From: Companilactobacillus huachuanensis
GTDB lineage: Bacteria > Bacillota > Bacilli > Lactobacillales > Lactobacillaceae
Reading direction: 5' to 3'
Assembly (NCBI RefSeq): GCF_005404815.1
Contig: NZ_BJDF01000006.1
Location: forward strand, 1 to 64,000
DNA length: 64,000 nucleotides
How positions within the stretch are numbered: position 1 is the first letter of the stretch; each line of letters opens with the position of its first letter. The notes below the pieces were generated by a model. It did not search any database and had not been told where the DNA came from. It saw only the letters and a list, made by a program, of their open reading frames with translations. Made by a program: the position numbers and the translations under genes. Shown here one piece after another: positions 1 to 7,736 of the stretch.

Positions 1-99
1 TAGTCATCTACCTCATTAAGTGGATTATATCAAAAAAGCACCCATAACTGGATGCTTAAAAAACATTATAAATATCTTATGGACTTTTTCAGCAGCCTC
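1..99. mobile_element. End of an insertion element cut by the window edge
   Basis: The sequence ending at 97-99 (CTTTTTCAGCAGCCTC) is the same terminus, inverted, as the ends of the complete small element at 47132-47292 (GAGGCTGCTGAAAAAC). It interrupts a CLR repeat, whose remaining half follows directly. A hairpin at about 37-57 with a T-run when read on the minus strand looks like a terminator inside the element end. The family could be IS1182-like, but no transposase is visible here, so the assignment is a guess. Confidence 0.6.
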
Positions 100-166
100 G
101 CGCGAGACCTTGGCTCGCACCGGTCACATAGCATGCGAGACTCCCTCGTTCCCTCCGGCGGCAGGC
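100..166 (-). repeat. CLR-1, half copy of the cloverleaf repeat
   Basis: Read on the minus strand it gives the left outer arm, then the conserved core start (GACCGGTGCGAGCC, AAGGTCTCGCGC), and stops where the insertion element begins. The rest of the core lies outside the window or is lost. The first 8 bp (100-107) match in position the 8-bp target of the element at 47132. Confidence 0.75.
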
Positions 167-170
167 AGAG

Positions 171-199
171 TTGACACAAGCTATAATCTATAATATATT
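171..199 (+). promoter_or_regulatory. Promoter of the PadR operon
   Basis: A consensus -35 TTGACA (171-176) is followed after 17 bp by TATATT (194-199); an alternative TATAAT lies at 189-194 with short spacing. It immediately precedes the palindrome at 212-232 and the padR start. Confidence 0.6.
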
Positions 200-211
200 A
201 TTAGTGAAATC

Positions 212-232
212 ATATTATACGACGTATAATAT
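212..232. promoter_or_regulatory. Perfect palindromic operator, probably PadR site
   Basis: ATATTATACG-A-CGTATAATAT is a perfect 10+1+10 inverted repeat between the promoter and the start codon of the PadR regulator. Its position over the start of transcription fits autorepression, as is usual for PadR family members. The link to this PadR protein is inferred. Confidence 0.6.
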
Positions 233-252
233 TATAGAAACGAGGAGATAAT

Positions 253-570
253 ATGGCAATTCAAGTTTCGACTGAGATTCTTGAGGGTTCAGTTTTAGCT
301 CTGTTGACCAAAGAGGATTACTACGGTTATGCGATTACTCGAGAGGTAAAGAAAGTTTTTCCAATCTCAGAATCAACTATGTATCCCATTTTACGTCGCC
401 TAAAAAAAGAAGATTGGTTAAGTACCTACGATGAAGCCTATGAAGGTCGAAATCGACGTTACTACAAGGTTACTGATCAAGGCTTGAGACGTTTGGAAGA
501 GATCAGAAGCAATTGGCAGGAATTAAAGGCAGCTACGGATGCTATCTTGGAGGGGAATAATGAAGAATAA
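253..570 (+). CDS. PadR family transcriptional regulator
   Basis: A 105-residue protein made almost only of the PadR winged-helix domain: the helix with LLTKEDYYGYAITREV (about residues 18-33), a recognition region with STMYPILRRLKKEDWL, and the wing ending in YYKVTDQG. Short PadR proteins of this kind repress small operons for membrane or stress proteins. A GAGGAG ribosome site precedes the ATG. The stop codon overlaps the start of the next gene, so the two are translationally coupled, and the three-gene order PadR/DUF1700/DUF4097 is a known envelope-stress arrangement in Firmicutes. The perfect palindrome just upstream is a likely autoregulatory operator. Confidence 0.9.
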   Translation: MAIQVSTEILEGSVLALLTKEDYYGYAITREVKKVFPISESTMYPILRRLKKEDWLSTYDEAYEGRNRRYYKVTDQGLRRLEEIRSNWQELKAATDAILEGNNEE

Positions 571-1222
571 AGCGATTGATACTTACATTGATGAATGTGA
601 AATATATTTACATCAATTAAGTGATAAAGAGAGACAAGATGTGCTTGAATTTTATCGAGAGTATATTATTGATGCGAATTTACAATCATCAGATGCCATC
701 ATTAATGAATTGGGGACACCGAAACATTTAGCTCGTAAGGTTTTGGCTGACTATTCAATCAAAATGTCCGAGGAAAATTATCAAAATGTTGATAATGGAC
801 AGATGACTAGTAATCAACGTTTTTCTAAAAATTTAAAAATGATAGGCTTAGTTATTTTAGCGCTGATGGCATCGCCCGTTGCAATTATGATTGCAATTAT
901 TTTGATTCCATTGGTTGCGGTATTCTTAGGCCTAATAGTTTTATTTATTCTACTATTCCTATTCATGGTTGCCATGTCAGTCGTCGGCGGAATCGGAGCA
1001 ATATTTATTGGACTATCAGTTATTTTCCAATCATTTGGGACAACAATTTTCTACGTGGGAGCAGGTCTCTTAATACTTGGAGTCGATTTCTTTATTATTC
1101 CGATTATTGTTGCATTACTCAAATGGTTCTTCAGTGTTATCGTAATTTTCTTCCGTTGGCTAGGTAAGAAATTATTGCACGGCAGAAAGACTCCAATGAA
1201 GGGGGAAAATGAAAATGCGTAA
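560..1222 (+). CDS. DUF1700 (HAAS domain) membrane protein
   Basis: A 220-residue protein. The first 80 residues are helical (YIDECEIYLHQLSDKERQD, INELGTPKHLARKVLADY), typical of the DUF1700/HAAS domain, and the rest forms several hydrophobic membrane segments rich in I, V, F and G. The ATG at 560 follows GGAGGGG and overlaps the padR stop; a longer reading from 539 has no reason to be used. In this family the protein is paired with a PadR regulator and a DUF4097 partner and is thought to act in envelope-stress sensing. Its precise activity is not known. Confidence 0.85.
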   Translation: MKNKAIDTYIDECEIYLHQLSDKERQDVLEFYREYIIDANLQSSDAIINELGTPKHLARKVLADYSIKMSEENYQNVDNGQMTSNQRFSKNLKMIGLVILALMASPVAIMIAIILIPLVAVFLGLIVLFILLFLFMVAMSVVGGIGAIFIGLSVIFQSFGTTIFYVGAGLLILGVDFFIIPIIVALLKWFFSVIVIFFRWLGKKLLHGRKTPMKGENENA

Positions 1223-2147
1223 GTATTTCGTAACCGGATTTTATCTACTGATCATTGGTGGGTTATTGTTGCTTGGCGGTGTTTTGATGGGGGGCAGTCA
1301 CTCAGTTATTTGGGATCATGGATTCAAAGTTGCTCAAGTTAAGGATGAGACTTATCCACTATCCGATTTTAATAACATTTATGTTGAAGGTCGCGATGCC
1401 GATATTAATATTAAATTCGGGGACCGGTATAAGATTCATGTTGACGGTGACAGATCACAGGCGCCTACTTATAAGGTGAAAAATGGAACTTTGACAGTCA
1501 CAGGCAGTAACAAAAGGGGGCGTATTGGCGTTGATGTTTTAGGCAGTGAGAAAATAACAATTACTATTCCGATGAATAAAACTTTGGACAATGTCGAATT
1601 GAGAACGGCCAATAGTAAAATTAATATCAGTGATGTAACGATAAATAATTTGGTTAAAACGGCTAAAGATATGGATTATGATGCTGATATGTCCTTGAGC
1701 GATGTAACGGTACATAATGCCGATAAAATTAATTTATATAACGCTGATTTAGAAATAAAAAATTCTAATATTACTAATATTTCACTAACGGCCAGCACAC
1801 GTTCTGATATTGAGGCTGATAATACAACCTTAAAAAATGCCACTATCAATTTAGATCAATCGAATTTGAAAATTAATAATTCCAACATTGATTCAATAAA
1901 AGCTTTATCCAATCATGGAAAAGTTGAAATTAAGAGTACAACTCTGATGAACAAGAATCTCGTCAGACTTTTCAATACTGGACGTTTTACTGGTGAAAAA
2001 TTAACTGTCGATGGATTGAAACTCAACACTGACAAGGGAATTGTACGTTATTTTGATAAGAGCTATGGAACTAGTTATGAAAATAAAACTGATGCTGGTA
2101 ATTTACTTGATGTGAAGGCCACCAAAGGAAATATTACGATTAAGTAG
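1209..2147 (+). CDS. DUF4097 family beta-strand protein, membrane-anchored
   Basis: A 312-residue protein with one N-terminal hydrophobic segment (about residues 10-30), then a long region of short alternating strands with many N, D, K and T residues (for example EIKNSNITNISLTAS), the beta-helix-like pattern of DUF4097. It overlaps the preceding gene by 14 bp, and the GGGGG ribosome site lies within that gene's end; ATG at 1215 is an alternative start. It is the third member of the PadR operon. Relatives include LiaG-like envelope-stress proteins; a function beyond that is not supported. Confidence 0.85.
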   Translation: MKMRKYFVTGFYLLIIGGLLLLGGVLMGGSHSVIWDHGFKVAQVKDETYPLSDFNNIYVEGRDADINIKFGDRYKIHVDGDRSQAPTYKVKNGTLTVTGSNKRGRIGVDVLGSEKITITIPMNKTLDNVELRTANSKINISDVTINNLVKTAKDMDYDADMSLSDVTVHNADKINLYNADLEIKNSNITNISLTASTRSDIEADNTTLKNATINLDQSNLKINNSNIDSIKALSNHGKVEIKSTTLMNKNLVRLFNTGRFTGEKLTVDGLKLNTDKGIVRYFDKSYGTSYENKTDAGNLLDVKATKGNITIK

Positions 2148-2204
2148 ATTAGGTTGTTGTAGTCATCTTTGTTATAATGGCGTTATTTATTGCGAGGGAT
2201 ATTG

Positions 2205-3005
2205 ATGAATACTAACTTTAATCGAATATCTGCCATAGAAGTTCGTCGAGAAGCCCATCGAGCTTTTCGAAAAGATATTAAGGGAAATATTTCCTTGAAC
2301 GTAATTCCAATTTTATTGAGATTCTTGGCAGTATTTTTTGGAACCAAACTTTATACAACCTGGATGGCTAATTTAAATGTTAATTTGGCTGACCCCGGGC
2401 AAGCTAGCCGACGCTTATCAGAAATTTCAACGGAGATGGCGAACAATCCAAGCTCGGCTGATAAATACATGTTGACGTTGACACCGCAAACTAGTGTGAT
2501 TGTTTATGCATTTATGTTTTTCTTTATCATGGTTTGTGTCGGAGTATCATATACAATACTTGATAAGTTACGAAATCCAGATTACCAGATCAATGCTTTA
2601 CGGGATGGACTACAAGCATTCTCAGGGCGTTACTTTTTCCCAATGCTTTTCATTACAGCTTTGTTTGGCTTGTTTCTTGAGGCTGGATTCATGTTGTATG
2701 TTATTCCAGGTATCTGGTTCTTGCTGATTTTCTCACAAGTATTCTTAGTATTTAAGGATGATGTGGAAGATCAAGGAAAATGGTCATTAAGGATGGCATT
2801 TTCAACTTTTAGTCGTAGTTCAGTTTTGATGCGGGGTTATAAGTGGACTTATTTTTCATTGTGCTTAGAGTTTTTCTTCTGGGAAATTTTGAATGCATTT
2901 ACACATGAAATATTATCCGTGTGGTTGCAACCTTATGAACAATTGACTATGACAGTTTTCTATCAAAAAGTTTTAGAGAACAATCAAAAGAATCAACAAA
3001 AATAA
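2205..3005 (+). CDS. DUF975 family integral membrane protein
   Basis: A 266-residue protein with several membrane spans and the N-terminal family signature in which a basic amphipathic helix (IEVRREAHRAFRKDIKGN) precedes the first span. The ATG at 2205 has GAGGGA six bases upstream; an in-frame TTG at 2190 overlaps that ribosome site and is rejected. A promoter-like TATAAT at about 2173-2178 suggests separate transcription from the PadR operon. DUF975 proteins have no assigned function. Confidence 0.8.
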   Translation: MNTNFNRISAIEVRREAHRAFRKDIKGNISLNVIPILLRFLAVFFGTKLYTTWMANLNVNLADPGQASRRLSEISTEMANNPSSADKYMLTLTPQTSVIVYAFMFFFIMVCVGVSYTILDKLRNPDYQINALRDGLQAFSGRYFFPMLFITALFGLFLEAGFMLYVIPGIWFLLIFSQVFLVFKDDVEDQGKWSLRMAFSTFSRSSVLMRGYKWTYFSLCLEFFFWEILNAFTHEILSVWLQPYEQLTMTVFYQKVLENNQKNQQK

Positions 3006-3010
3006 TTGAG

Positions 3011-3044
3011 TCCTGATGAATATTTAATTCGTCGGGATTTTTTT
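3011..3044 (+). terminator. Terminator after the DUF975 gene
   Basis: TCCTGATGAA pairs with TTCGTCGGGA across a 7-nt loop and is followed by a T7 run. Confidence 0.8.
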
Positions 3045-3051
3045 AGTATGC

Positions 3052-3093
3052 AAACAGGCACTGCAATCCGATTCTGGATTACAGTGCCTGTTT
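3052..3093. terminator. Bidirectional hairpin at the end of the metal regulator gene
   Basis: AAACAGGCACTGCAATCC pairs with GGATTACAGTGCCTGTTT with one mismatch. It ends the minus-strand regulator. The inner part (CACTG..ATCC/GGATTACAGTG) recurs in the terminator at 42045-42096. Confidence 0.7.
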
Positions 3094-3137
3094 ATCTTAA
3101 TGCTTGAAGTTGACCATGTTTTGTCAGACCTTCTAGT

Positions 3138-3788
3138 TTATCTATTTTCAACGAAAATGTAATCGATAGCCTTGGCACCGATTGTAATGTTGGTTCCATC
3201 TGCTTTACGAATAACTAGAGAATTATCGAATTTCTCATGTTTAATAATTTCTATAGTGTCATCAATTTCCAGATTTAGGCTGCCGAAGTATTGTAAGAAA
3301 TCATAATTATCAGAAACTCTGACGATTTGGACTTTGGCACCATCAGGAATCATGCTGAGCAACTTGTCGTCAGCATCGGTTTCTCCTTGACCGTTACCAG
3401 GAATAATACCACCATGTGGACAACGTTGTGGATGGTCCAAAAAGTCGTTTAGATGGTCCACTAGGTCGTCATCTGAAGAATGTTCTAGGGCATCAGCATT
3501 ATGATGCACATTATCGACCGGATATTTGAGACACTCATGTAAAAAAACTTCCCATAATCTATGAGTGCGGACTAGTTTTTCAGAAACCTTGTTTCCCTTT
3601 GGGGTCAACACAATTTTGTTATATGGGGAGTGGGTCAAATAGCCTTCACTAGCCAACGCATTTAACATTTCTGTTACTGAAGGAGCGGAAACGTTCATGA
3701 TTTCCGAAATACGTTTGTTAGTTATTTTTGTGAAGTCATAATTTAATTCATATATAGTTTTAAGATAATTTTCTTTGTTAGGGGACAA
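3138..3788 (-). CDS. DtxR/MntR family metal-dependent transcriptional regulator
   Basis: A 216-residue regulator. Residues 1-60 are the winged helix (ENYLKTIYEL, NKRISEIMNVSAPSVTEML), 65-140 the metal-binding and dimerisation domain with several His and Glu (ALEHSSDDDLVDHLNDFL), and the last 65 residues the SH3-like FeoA-type domain. Length and domain set match the streptococcal ScaR/SloR manganese regulators rather than the shorter Bacillus MntR. It starts with TTG at 3788, preceded by GAAAGG. No metal transporter gene is adjacent, so its targets must lie elsewhere. Mn is the probable cofactor, but this is inferred. Confidence 0.88.
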   Translation of the reverse strand: MSPNKENYLKTIYELNYDFTKITNKRISEIMNVSAPSVTEMLNALASEGYLTHSPYNKIVLTPKGNKVSEKLVRTHRLWEVFLHECLKYPVDNVHHNADALEHSSDDDLVDHLNDFLDHPQRCPHGGIIPGNGQGETDADDKLLSMIPDGAKVQIVRVSDNYDFLQYFGSLNLEIDDTIEIIKHEKFDNSLVIRKADGTNITIGAKAIDYIFVENR

Positions 3789-3903
3789 TTTTACAACCTT
3801 TCGTTTAACCTAATAATATTATTAGCCATTCTATTATAGCGCATATCGCTCAACTTTGATAATGGATAATGTTAAAATATTTTCGAGGAGAGGAGGGATT
3901 TTT

Positions 3904-4425
3904 ATGAATGAACCAAAGCGTCGTTTTGACTGGTTCGGTTTTATTATCGGATTGATTTCTTTATATGCTGGTTATTTAGTTATTTGGTACCCATTGAAAA
4001 GTTTGTCAACTGTTGCCGTAATTTTTGGAGTTTTCGTTATTTTGCGTGGGGTCTACCAATTGTGGTTTGGATCACAGATGACACGATTCTTGGGTGTTCG
4101 CAGTGGTTGGACCATTTTTGGAGCCATTGTTAATATTATTATCGGTATTATTTTCATATCTCACATTCACGTGGGAGTTGCAGTAATCGTTTATATGTTT
4201 GCCATCTGGTTCTTGTTGGATGCAGTTTTCCAAATTCTAACATCACGTCTTTACCATTTCTTTGGTAAAAAATATTACATTTTGATTGTTATTGTAGCTT
4301 GTCTAAACTTGCTATTTGCTATCATCTTGTTATTTAATCCAGTTTTGGCCGGAGGTTTCATCGTCTTTATGTTGGCATTTTTCTTCTTTGCCACCGGAAT
4401 TTCCGAAATTATTGAAGCATTTTAA
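3904..4425 (+). CDS. HdeD/DUF308 family membrane protein
   Basis: A 173-residue protein with about six membrane segments and the DUF308 pattern (GLISLYAGYLVIWYPLKSL, FGVFVILRGVYQLWFG, IWFLLDAVFQILTSRL). HdeD in enteric bacteria is linked to acid resistance, but for lactobacilli this role is only an assumption. The ATG at 3904 follows an unusually strong GAGGAGAGGAGGG region; a longer frame from 3856 has no better ribosome site. Confidence 0.8.
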   Translation: MNEPKRRFDWFGFIIGLISLYAGYLVIWYPLKSLSTVAVIFGVFVILRGVYQLWFGSQMTRFLGVRSGWTIFGAIVNIIIGIIFISHIHVGVAVIVYMFAIWFLLDAVFQILTSRLYHFFGKKYYILIVIVACLNLLFAIILLFNPVLAGGFIVFMLAFFFFATGISEIIEAF

Positions 4426-4430
4426 ATAAA

Positions 4431-4476
4431 AGCATTTTCTACGTTTGGTAAGTTTGCTAAAATGTAGAAAGTGTTT
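4431..4476. terminator. Hairpin between the HdeD-like gene and tRNA-Thr
   Basis: AGCATTTTCTAC pairs with GTAGAAAGTGTT around a 20-nt loop that itself can pair partly. It probably ends the HdeD-like transcript. Confidence 0.5.
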
Positions 4477-4478
4477 AC

Positions 4479-4552
4479 GCCGTCTTAGCTCAGATAGGTA
4501 GAGCATCACCATGGTAAGGTGGGGGTCGTCGGTTCAAATCCGATAGACGGCT
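4479..4552 (+). tRNA. tRNA-Thr (anticodon GGT)
   Basis: The acceptor stem GCCGTCT pairs with AGACGGC. The D stem is GCTC/GAGC, the anticodon stem TCACC/GGTGG with loop ATGGTAA (anticodon GGT), and the T arm GTCGG-TTCAAAT-CCGAT. It is 74 nt long and CCA is not encoded. It stands alone, flanked by hairpins. Confidence 0.95.
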
Positions 4553-4587
4553 TTATGTGTGTTTCACATAGTTTTATAGTCGGCTTT

Positions 4588-4638
4588 AATAGTCCCTCAA
4601 GCGTTGATATTATAACGCTTGAGGGACTATTTTATTTT
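4588..4638 (+). terminator. Terminator after tRNA-Thr
   Basis: A perfect 18-bp stem (AATAGTCCCTCAAGCGTT with its complement), 8-nt loop, and a following T-rich run. Confidence 0.85.
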
Positions 4639-4685
4639 TTACACAATTGCTAATTTAATATCCCATACTTCATCAGTACAATTTT

Positions 4686-6185
4686 TTATTTGTATTGACC
4701 ATTGTAAAAGTAATCTTTTAACTTGAAGCTTAGTTTTCCCTTCCAGTACGTAGGGGACTGCATAATCAGCATATCTTTTTGAGAAACGTAGTCAGGATAG
4801 GGTACTTGGTACTTTAACATTTTATAGCTGTAAAGAAAATTAGGGTCATTCACACGTTTTAAATTGGCGTGATAATTCGAAACCGTCATAAACATTATTA
4901 TTAGATAGGCACAAGCAACACAAATTGCTAACGCTTTATGCAATAAGTTAGCAAAGCTAATTTCGTATAATGATATTGCCTTGTTTAGGAACATCACACA
5001 TAGAATGAAAAGAAATACGAATGAACTAAAATATTCTCTTACAAAAATTGGAGATAGGATAAACATAAATGGAATAAATAATGCAATTGAACTAAATAAG
5101 TAAAAATAAATATTTATATATTTTAATCCCTTAAAGATTATTAACACGCTTGCAATTAAGTAAATGTAAAAGAATATTGCGGCAACACTATCTAGTAGAG
5201 CTAAGTTACGATTAATGTCATGGATTCTATCGATATAGTCGATTGAGCAATTGAAATGTATATAAATATTTATGAACAGGTAGTAGGCAATAAATAAAAT
5301 CGAAGCAAAAATTAAGGTGTACTTCAATTTTATATTGGAAATTTGAACAATTGAGATGCCAATAATTGATGAGGCAATTAGGATTATAACAACATAGTTG
5401 AAAGTAACCATCCAAAAATGAGTGATGTAAACATAGTTTCTAATGTACTGGTCAAACGTTGATGCAACCTGACGATAACTGCCGCTAGTTTGATAATATG
5501 AGGGATGAGTAAACATGATTAATCCGGATAAAATTGCACCCGTAGAATAATAATACGCTGGTTTTTTGGAAAGATTATGATTAGTCAGTTTATTGAAGTA
5601 TATAATGAATATTATTGAAATGATTCCCACGAATACTTGATACAAGGTCATATGTTCAACGAACAGACCACCCATTATCGCTATCAAAAAATAGATTAGT
5701 GAATTAAGTTGGTGTTTGGTTTTAACGTATCGTTCAAATAACACGCAAAAAAGTAGTAGAAGGGTGATTGGTGGTAAGTAATTAGAAAAGCCCGCGAACC
5801 AGAAGAATACGTTTCGGATATATCCGGATTGAATAATTATAAAGATTGCCGAAGACATTATTAGGGACAGTGTTTTCTTGCCGGTTAACTGCCAAATACA
5901 CCAAATAAATAAGGTTATAACCCCGGCGTAAATTAATCCTGCAAAGATAGGACTATGCATCATCGATATTTCAAGGATATTTCCTAGATATCGACCGTTT
6001 GAACTGCCACCATAATTTGGATTTGTACTAAAGAAGTTGTGATGTAATAAGTATATTCCTGACTTTCCCCACCAGAAGTAATCGTCACCTGAAGGAATGA
6101 TCATAAATGAAATTGCGAAGAAGTATATATAAATCAACCCTAGGATAAATTTGTTTGTGTTTCTTTGTCTGAGTAAATTCCCCAT
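4686..6185 (-). CDS. DUF6056 family multi-spanning membrane protein
   Basis: A 499-residue protein with about eleven to twelve membrane segments. The N-terminal signature MIIPSGDDYFWWGKSG and the following NGRYLGN are those of DUF6056, which resembles membrane glycosyltransferases of the GT-C fold with an acidic pair (here GDD) after the first span. A role in cell-surface glycosylation is therefore possible but not shown. The start has a good AGGAGGG site. It stands alone on the minus strand with no glycan genes next to it. Confidence 0.7.
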   Translation of the reverse strand: MGNLLRQRNTNKFILGLIYIYFFAISFMIIPSGDDYFWWGKSGIYLLHHNFFSTNPNYGGSSNGRYLGNILEISMMHSPIFAGLIYAGVITLFIWCIWQLTGKKTLSLIMSSAIFIIIQSGYIRNVFFWFAGFSNYLPPITLLLLFCVLFERYVKTKHQLNSLIYFLIAIMGGLFVEHMTLYQVFVGIISIIFIIYFNKLTNHNLSKKPAYYYSTGAILSGLIMFTHPSYYQTSGSYRQVASTFDQYIRNYVYITHFWMVTFNYVVIILIASSIIGISIVQISNIKLKYTLIFASILFIAYYLFINIYIHFNCSIDYIDRIHDINRNLALLDSVAAIFFYIYLIASVLIIFKGLKYINIYFYLFSSIALFIPFMFILSPIFVREYFSSFVFLFILCVMFLNKAISLYEISFANLLHKALAICVACAYLIIMFMTVSNYHANLKRVNDPNFLYSYKMLKYQVPYPDYVSQKDMLIMQSPTYWKGKLSFKLKDYFYNGQYK

Positions 6186-6276
6186 AATTTATCCCTCCTA
6201 AAGTAATTTGTTTTAACAAACAAAAGTATGATAGATGTAATGCGAACATATGTCCAGAGAATCTTTGTATTTTAAT

Positions 6277-6347
6277 CTGAAGGTTGAAAGGTGAGAAAGT
6301 GATATAAACATTTTTGTGACAGTCCTAAATTCAATTTATTTAACTAG
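6277..6347 (-). repeat. Solo tail of the CLR carrier element
   Basis: It starts with CTGAAGGTTGAAAG, the inverted end of the carrier form, and runs through the conserved tail (CAGTCCTAAATTCAATTTAT) to ACTAG, where the outer arm would begin. The arms and core are absent. Confidence 0.7.
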
Positions 6348-6579
6348 CACAACACGTTACTTTCAAATAATCATGCTATATAGAATCCAGTACCCTCGGA
6401 TGGATATGAATAAAATTCGTAAAATGAAAAATAGTTGATATGAATTATAAATGTTAGAATAAGATAAGTTAAATGTTGAATATCGGGAAATAATCCTTTT
6501 TATTTGGATGTGCGGTGCACCTAGTATCTAAAACTAGCTAATATAATTTACAAGACTAAAATAAATGATATTATTATTC
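6348..6579. other. Intergenic spacer before degV
   Basis: AT-rich sequence with no ORF of weight. Candidate promoter hexamers are present but not distinctive (for example AGAATAAGATAAG near 6460). Nothing else is recognised. Confidence 0.3.
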
Positions 6580-6612
6580 AGTGACTTAAATACGAACGGT
6601 ACTTAAGTCACT
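6580..6612. promoter_or_regulatory. Inverted repeat upstream of degV
   Basis: AGTGACTTAA and TTAAGTCACT form perfect 10-bp arms around a 13-nt centre that adds three pairs (TAC/GTA). It ends 24 bp before the degV start, so it could be an operator or an RNA hairpin in the leader. Confidence 0.45.
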
Positions 6613-6636
6613 AATCCAACCATAGGGGGCGGGAGA

Positions 6637-7506
6637 ATGTATCAAATACTGACTGATTCAGAATGCGATTTACCGCTAGATACTTTAGTGGCAAGTAACG
6701 TTGTCGCCATCAGTTTTCACACGAAAATTGGTGATCAAGATTTAATTAATGATTTTGGTAAAAGTTATGATATTAATGACTTCTACAAACAAATCCAATC
6801 AGGTACGATGCCTACTACGACGCAAGTTAATGTCGGTGAGTACTACGAATTTTTTGAACCATATGTCGAAAAAAAGATGCCGATTGTTTACGTCGGATTT
6901 TCTGGTGGTCTAAGTGGGTCAATGTCCAGTGCTAATCAAGCTAAAGAAATGTTGTTGGAAACTTATCCAGACGCTGATATTCGTATTGTTGATACACTCG
7001 CTGCTAGTGGTGGTGAAGGTTTGATGGTTCTTAATGCCATCAGATTGCAAAAGTCTGGAGCTACCTTAGACAAATTTGTAAAATGGTTTGATGAAAATAA
7101 AATGTTACTTCAATCATGGTTTACAGTAGATAATTTAAATTATCTTTATCATGGTGGCCGTATTTCAAGAACTTCAGCTGCTTTAGGAACACTCTTGAAA
7201 GTTAAACCAATTTTGGATGTTGATCCTGATGGTAAATTACGGATGGTTTCTAAAACTAGAACACGTAAAAAATCATTGATTGAGATAGCTGATAAAACGC
7301 TCGAGGCAATGAAGAGTGACCCAGATCAACCAATCATTGTTACAACAAGTGGCGACTATGAAGCCGCAGAAGTTGTCAAAGCGCGGATTATTGAAAAAAT
7401 CAGTACGGCTGATGTTCAAGTTCATCCGATTGGAATGACGATTTCTAGCCATACGGGATTTGGTTGTGTGGCAGTCTTTGCTATTGGTGATGAACCAAGA
7501 AATTAA
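6637..7506 (+). CDS. DegV family fatty-acid-binding protein
   Basis: A 289-residue DegV domain protein. It has the N-terminal TDSECDLP motif that contacts the lipid carboxylate, the central GFSGGLSGSMSSANQAKE segment, and the C-terminal HTGFGCVAVF typical of the family. Such proteins (FakB) hand exogenous fatty acids to FakA kinase for phosphorylation and phospholipid synthesis; fakA is not in this window. The ATG has a GGGGGCGGGAG site. It is followed by its own terminator and is monocistronic. Confidence 0.88.
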   Translation: MYQILTDSECDLPLDTLVASNVVAISFHTKIGDQDLINDFGKSYDINDFYKQIQSGTMPTTTQVNVGEYYEFFEPYVEKKMPIVYVGFSGGLSGSMSSANQAKEMLLETYPDADIRIVDTLAASGGEGLMVLNAIRLQKSGATLDKFVKWFDENKMLLQSWFTVDNLNYLYHGGRISRTSAALGTLLKVKPILDVDPDGKLRMVSKTRTRKKSLIEIADKTLEAMKSDPDQPIIVTTSGDYEAAEVVKARIIEKISTADVQVHPIGMTISSHTGFGCVAVFAIGDEPRN

Positions 7507-7550
7507 TGTTAAATTCTTCCCCGATTTAACGATTACGAAATAAAAAATGG

Positions 7551-7580
7551 ACGTCTAACAAATTTTGTTAGGCGTTTTTT
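7551..7580 (+). terminator. Terminator of degV
   Basis: ACGTCTAACAAA pairs with TTTGTTAGGCGT, followed by TTTTTT. Confidence 0.8.
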
Positions 7581-7736
7581 AATGTGTCGTGGTCTAGTCT
7601 CTTATTGTTCTTAAAAATGATTAAATCCTGATTTGACAATATTTTAGAGTAGCGCAATAATTTTCATAAATAAATTATTACCATATTTGTAACAGATAAT
7701 AATTATTCTAAATTAATGAGGGTGGTTTAGTTAATT

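Noticed and set aside
4686-6185. Polysaccharide synthesis cluster around the DUF6056 protein
   Set aside because: Neighbours are a tRNA and DegV; no glycosyltransferase or flippase genes are adjacent.
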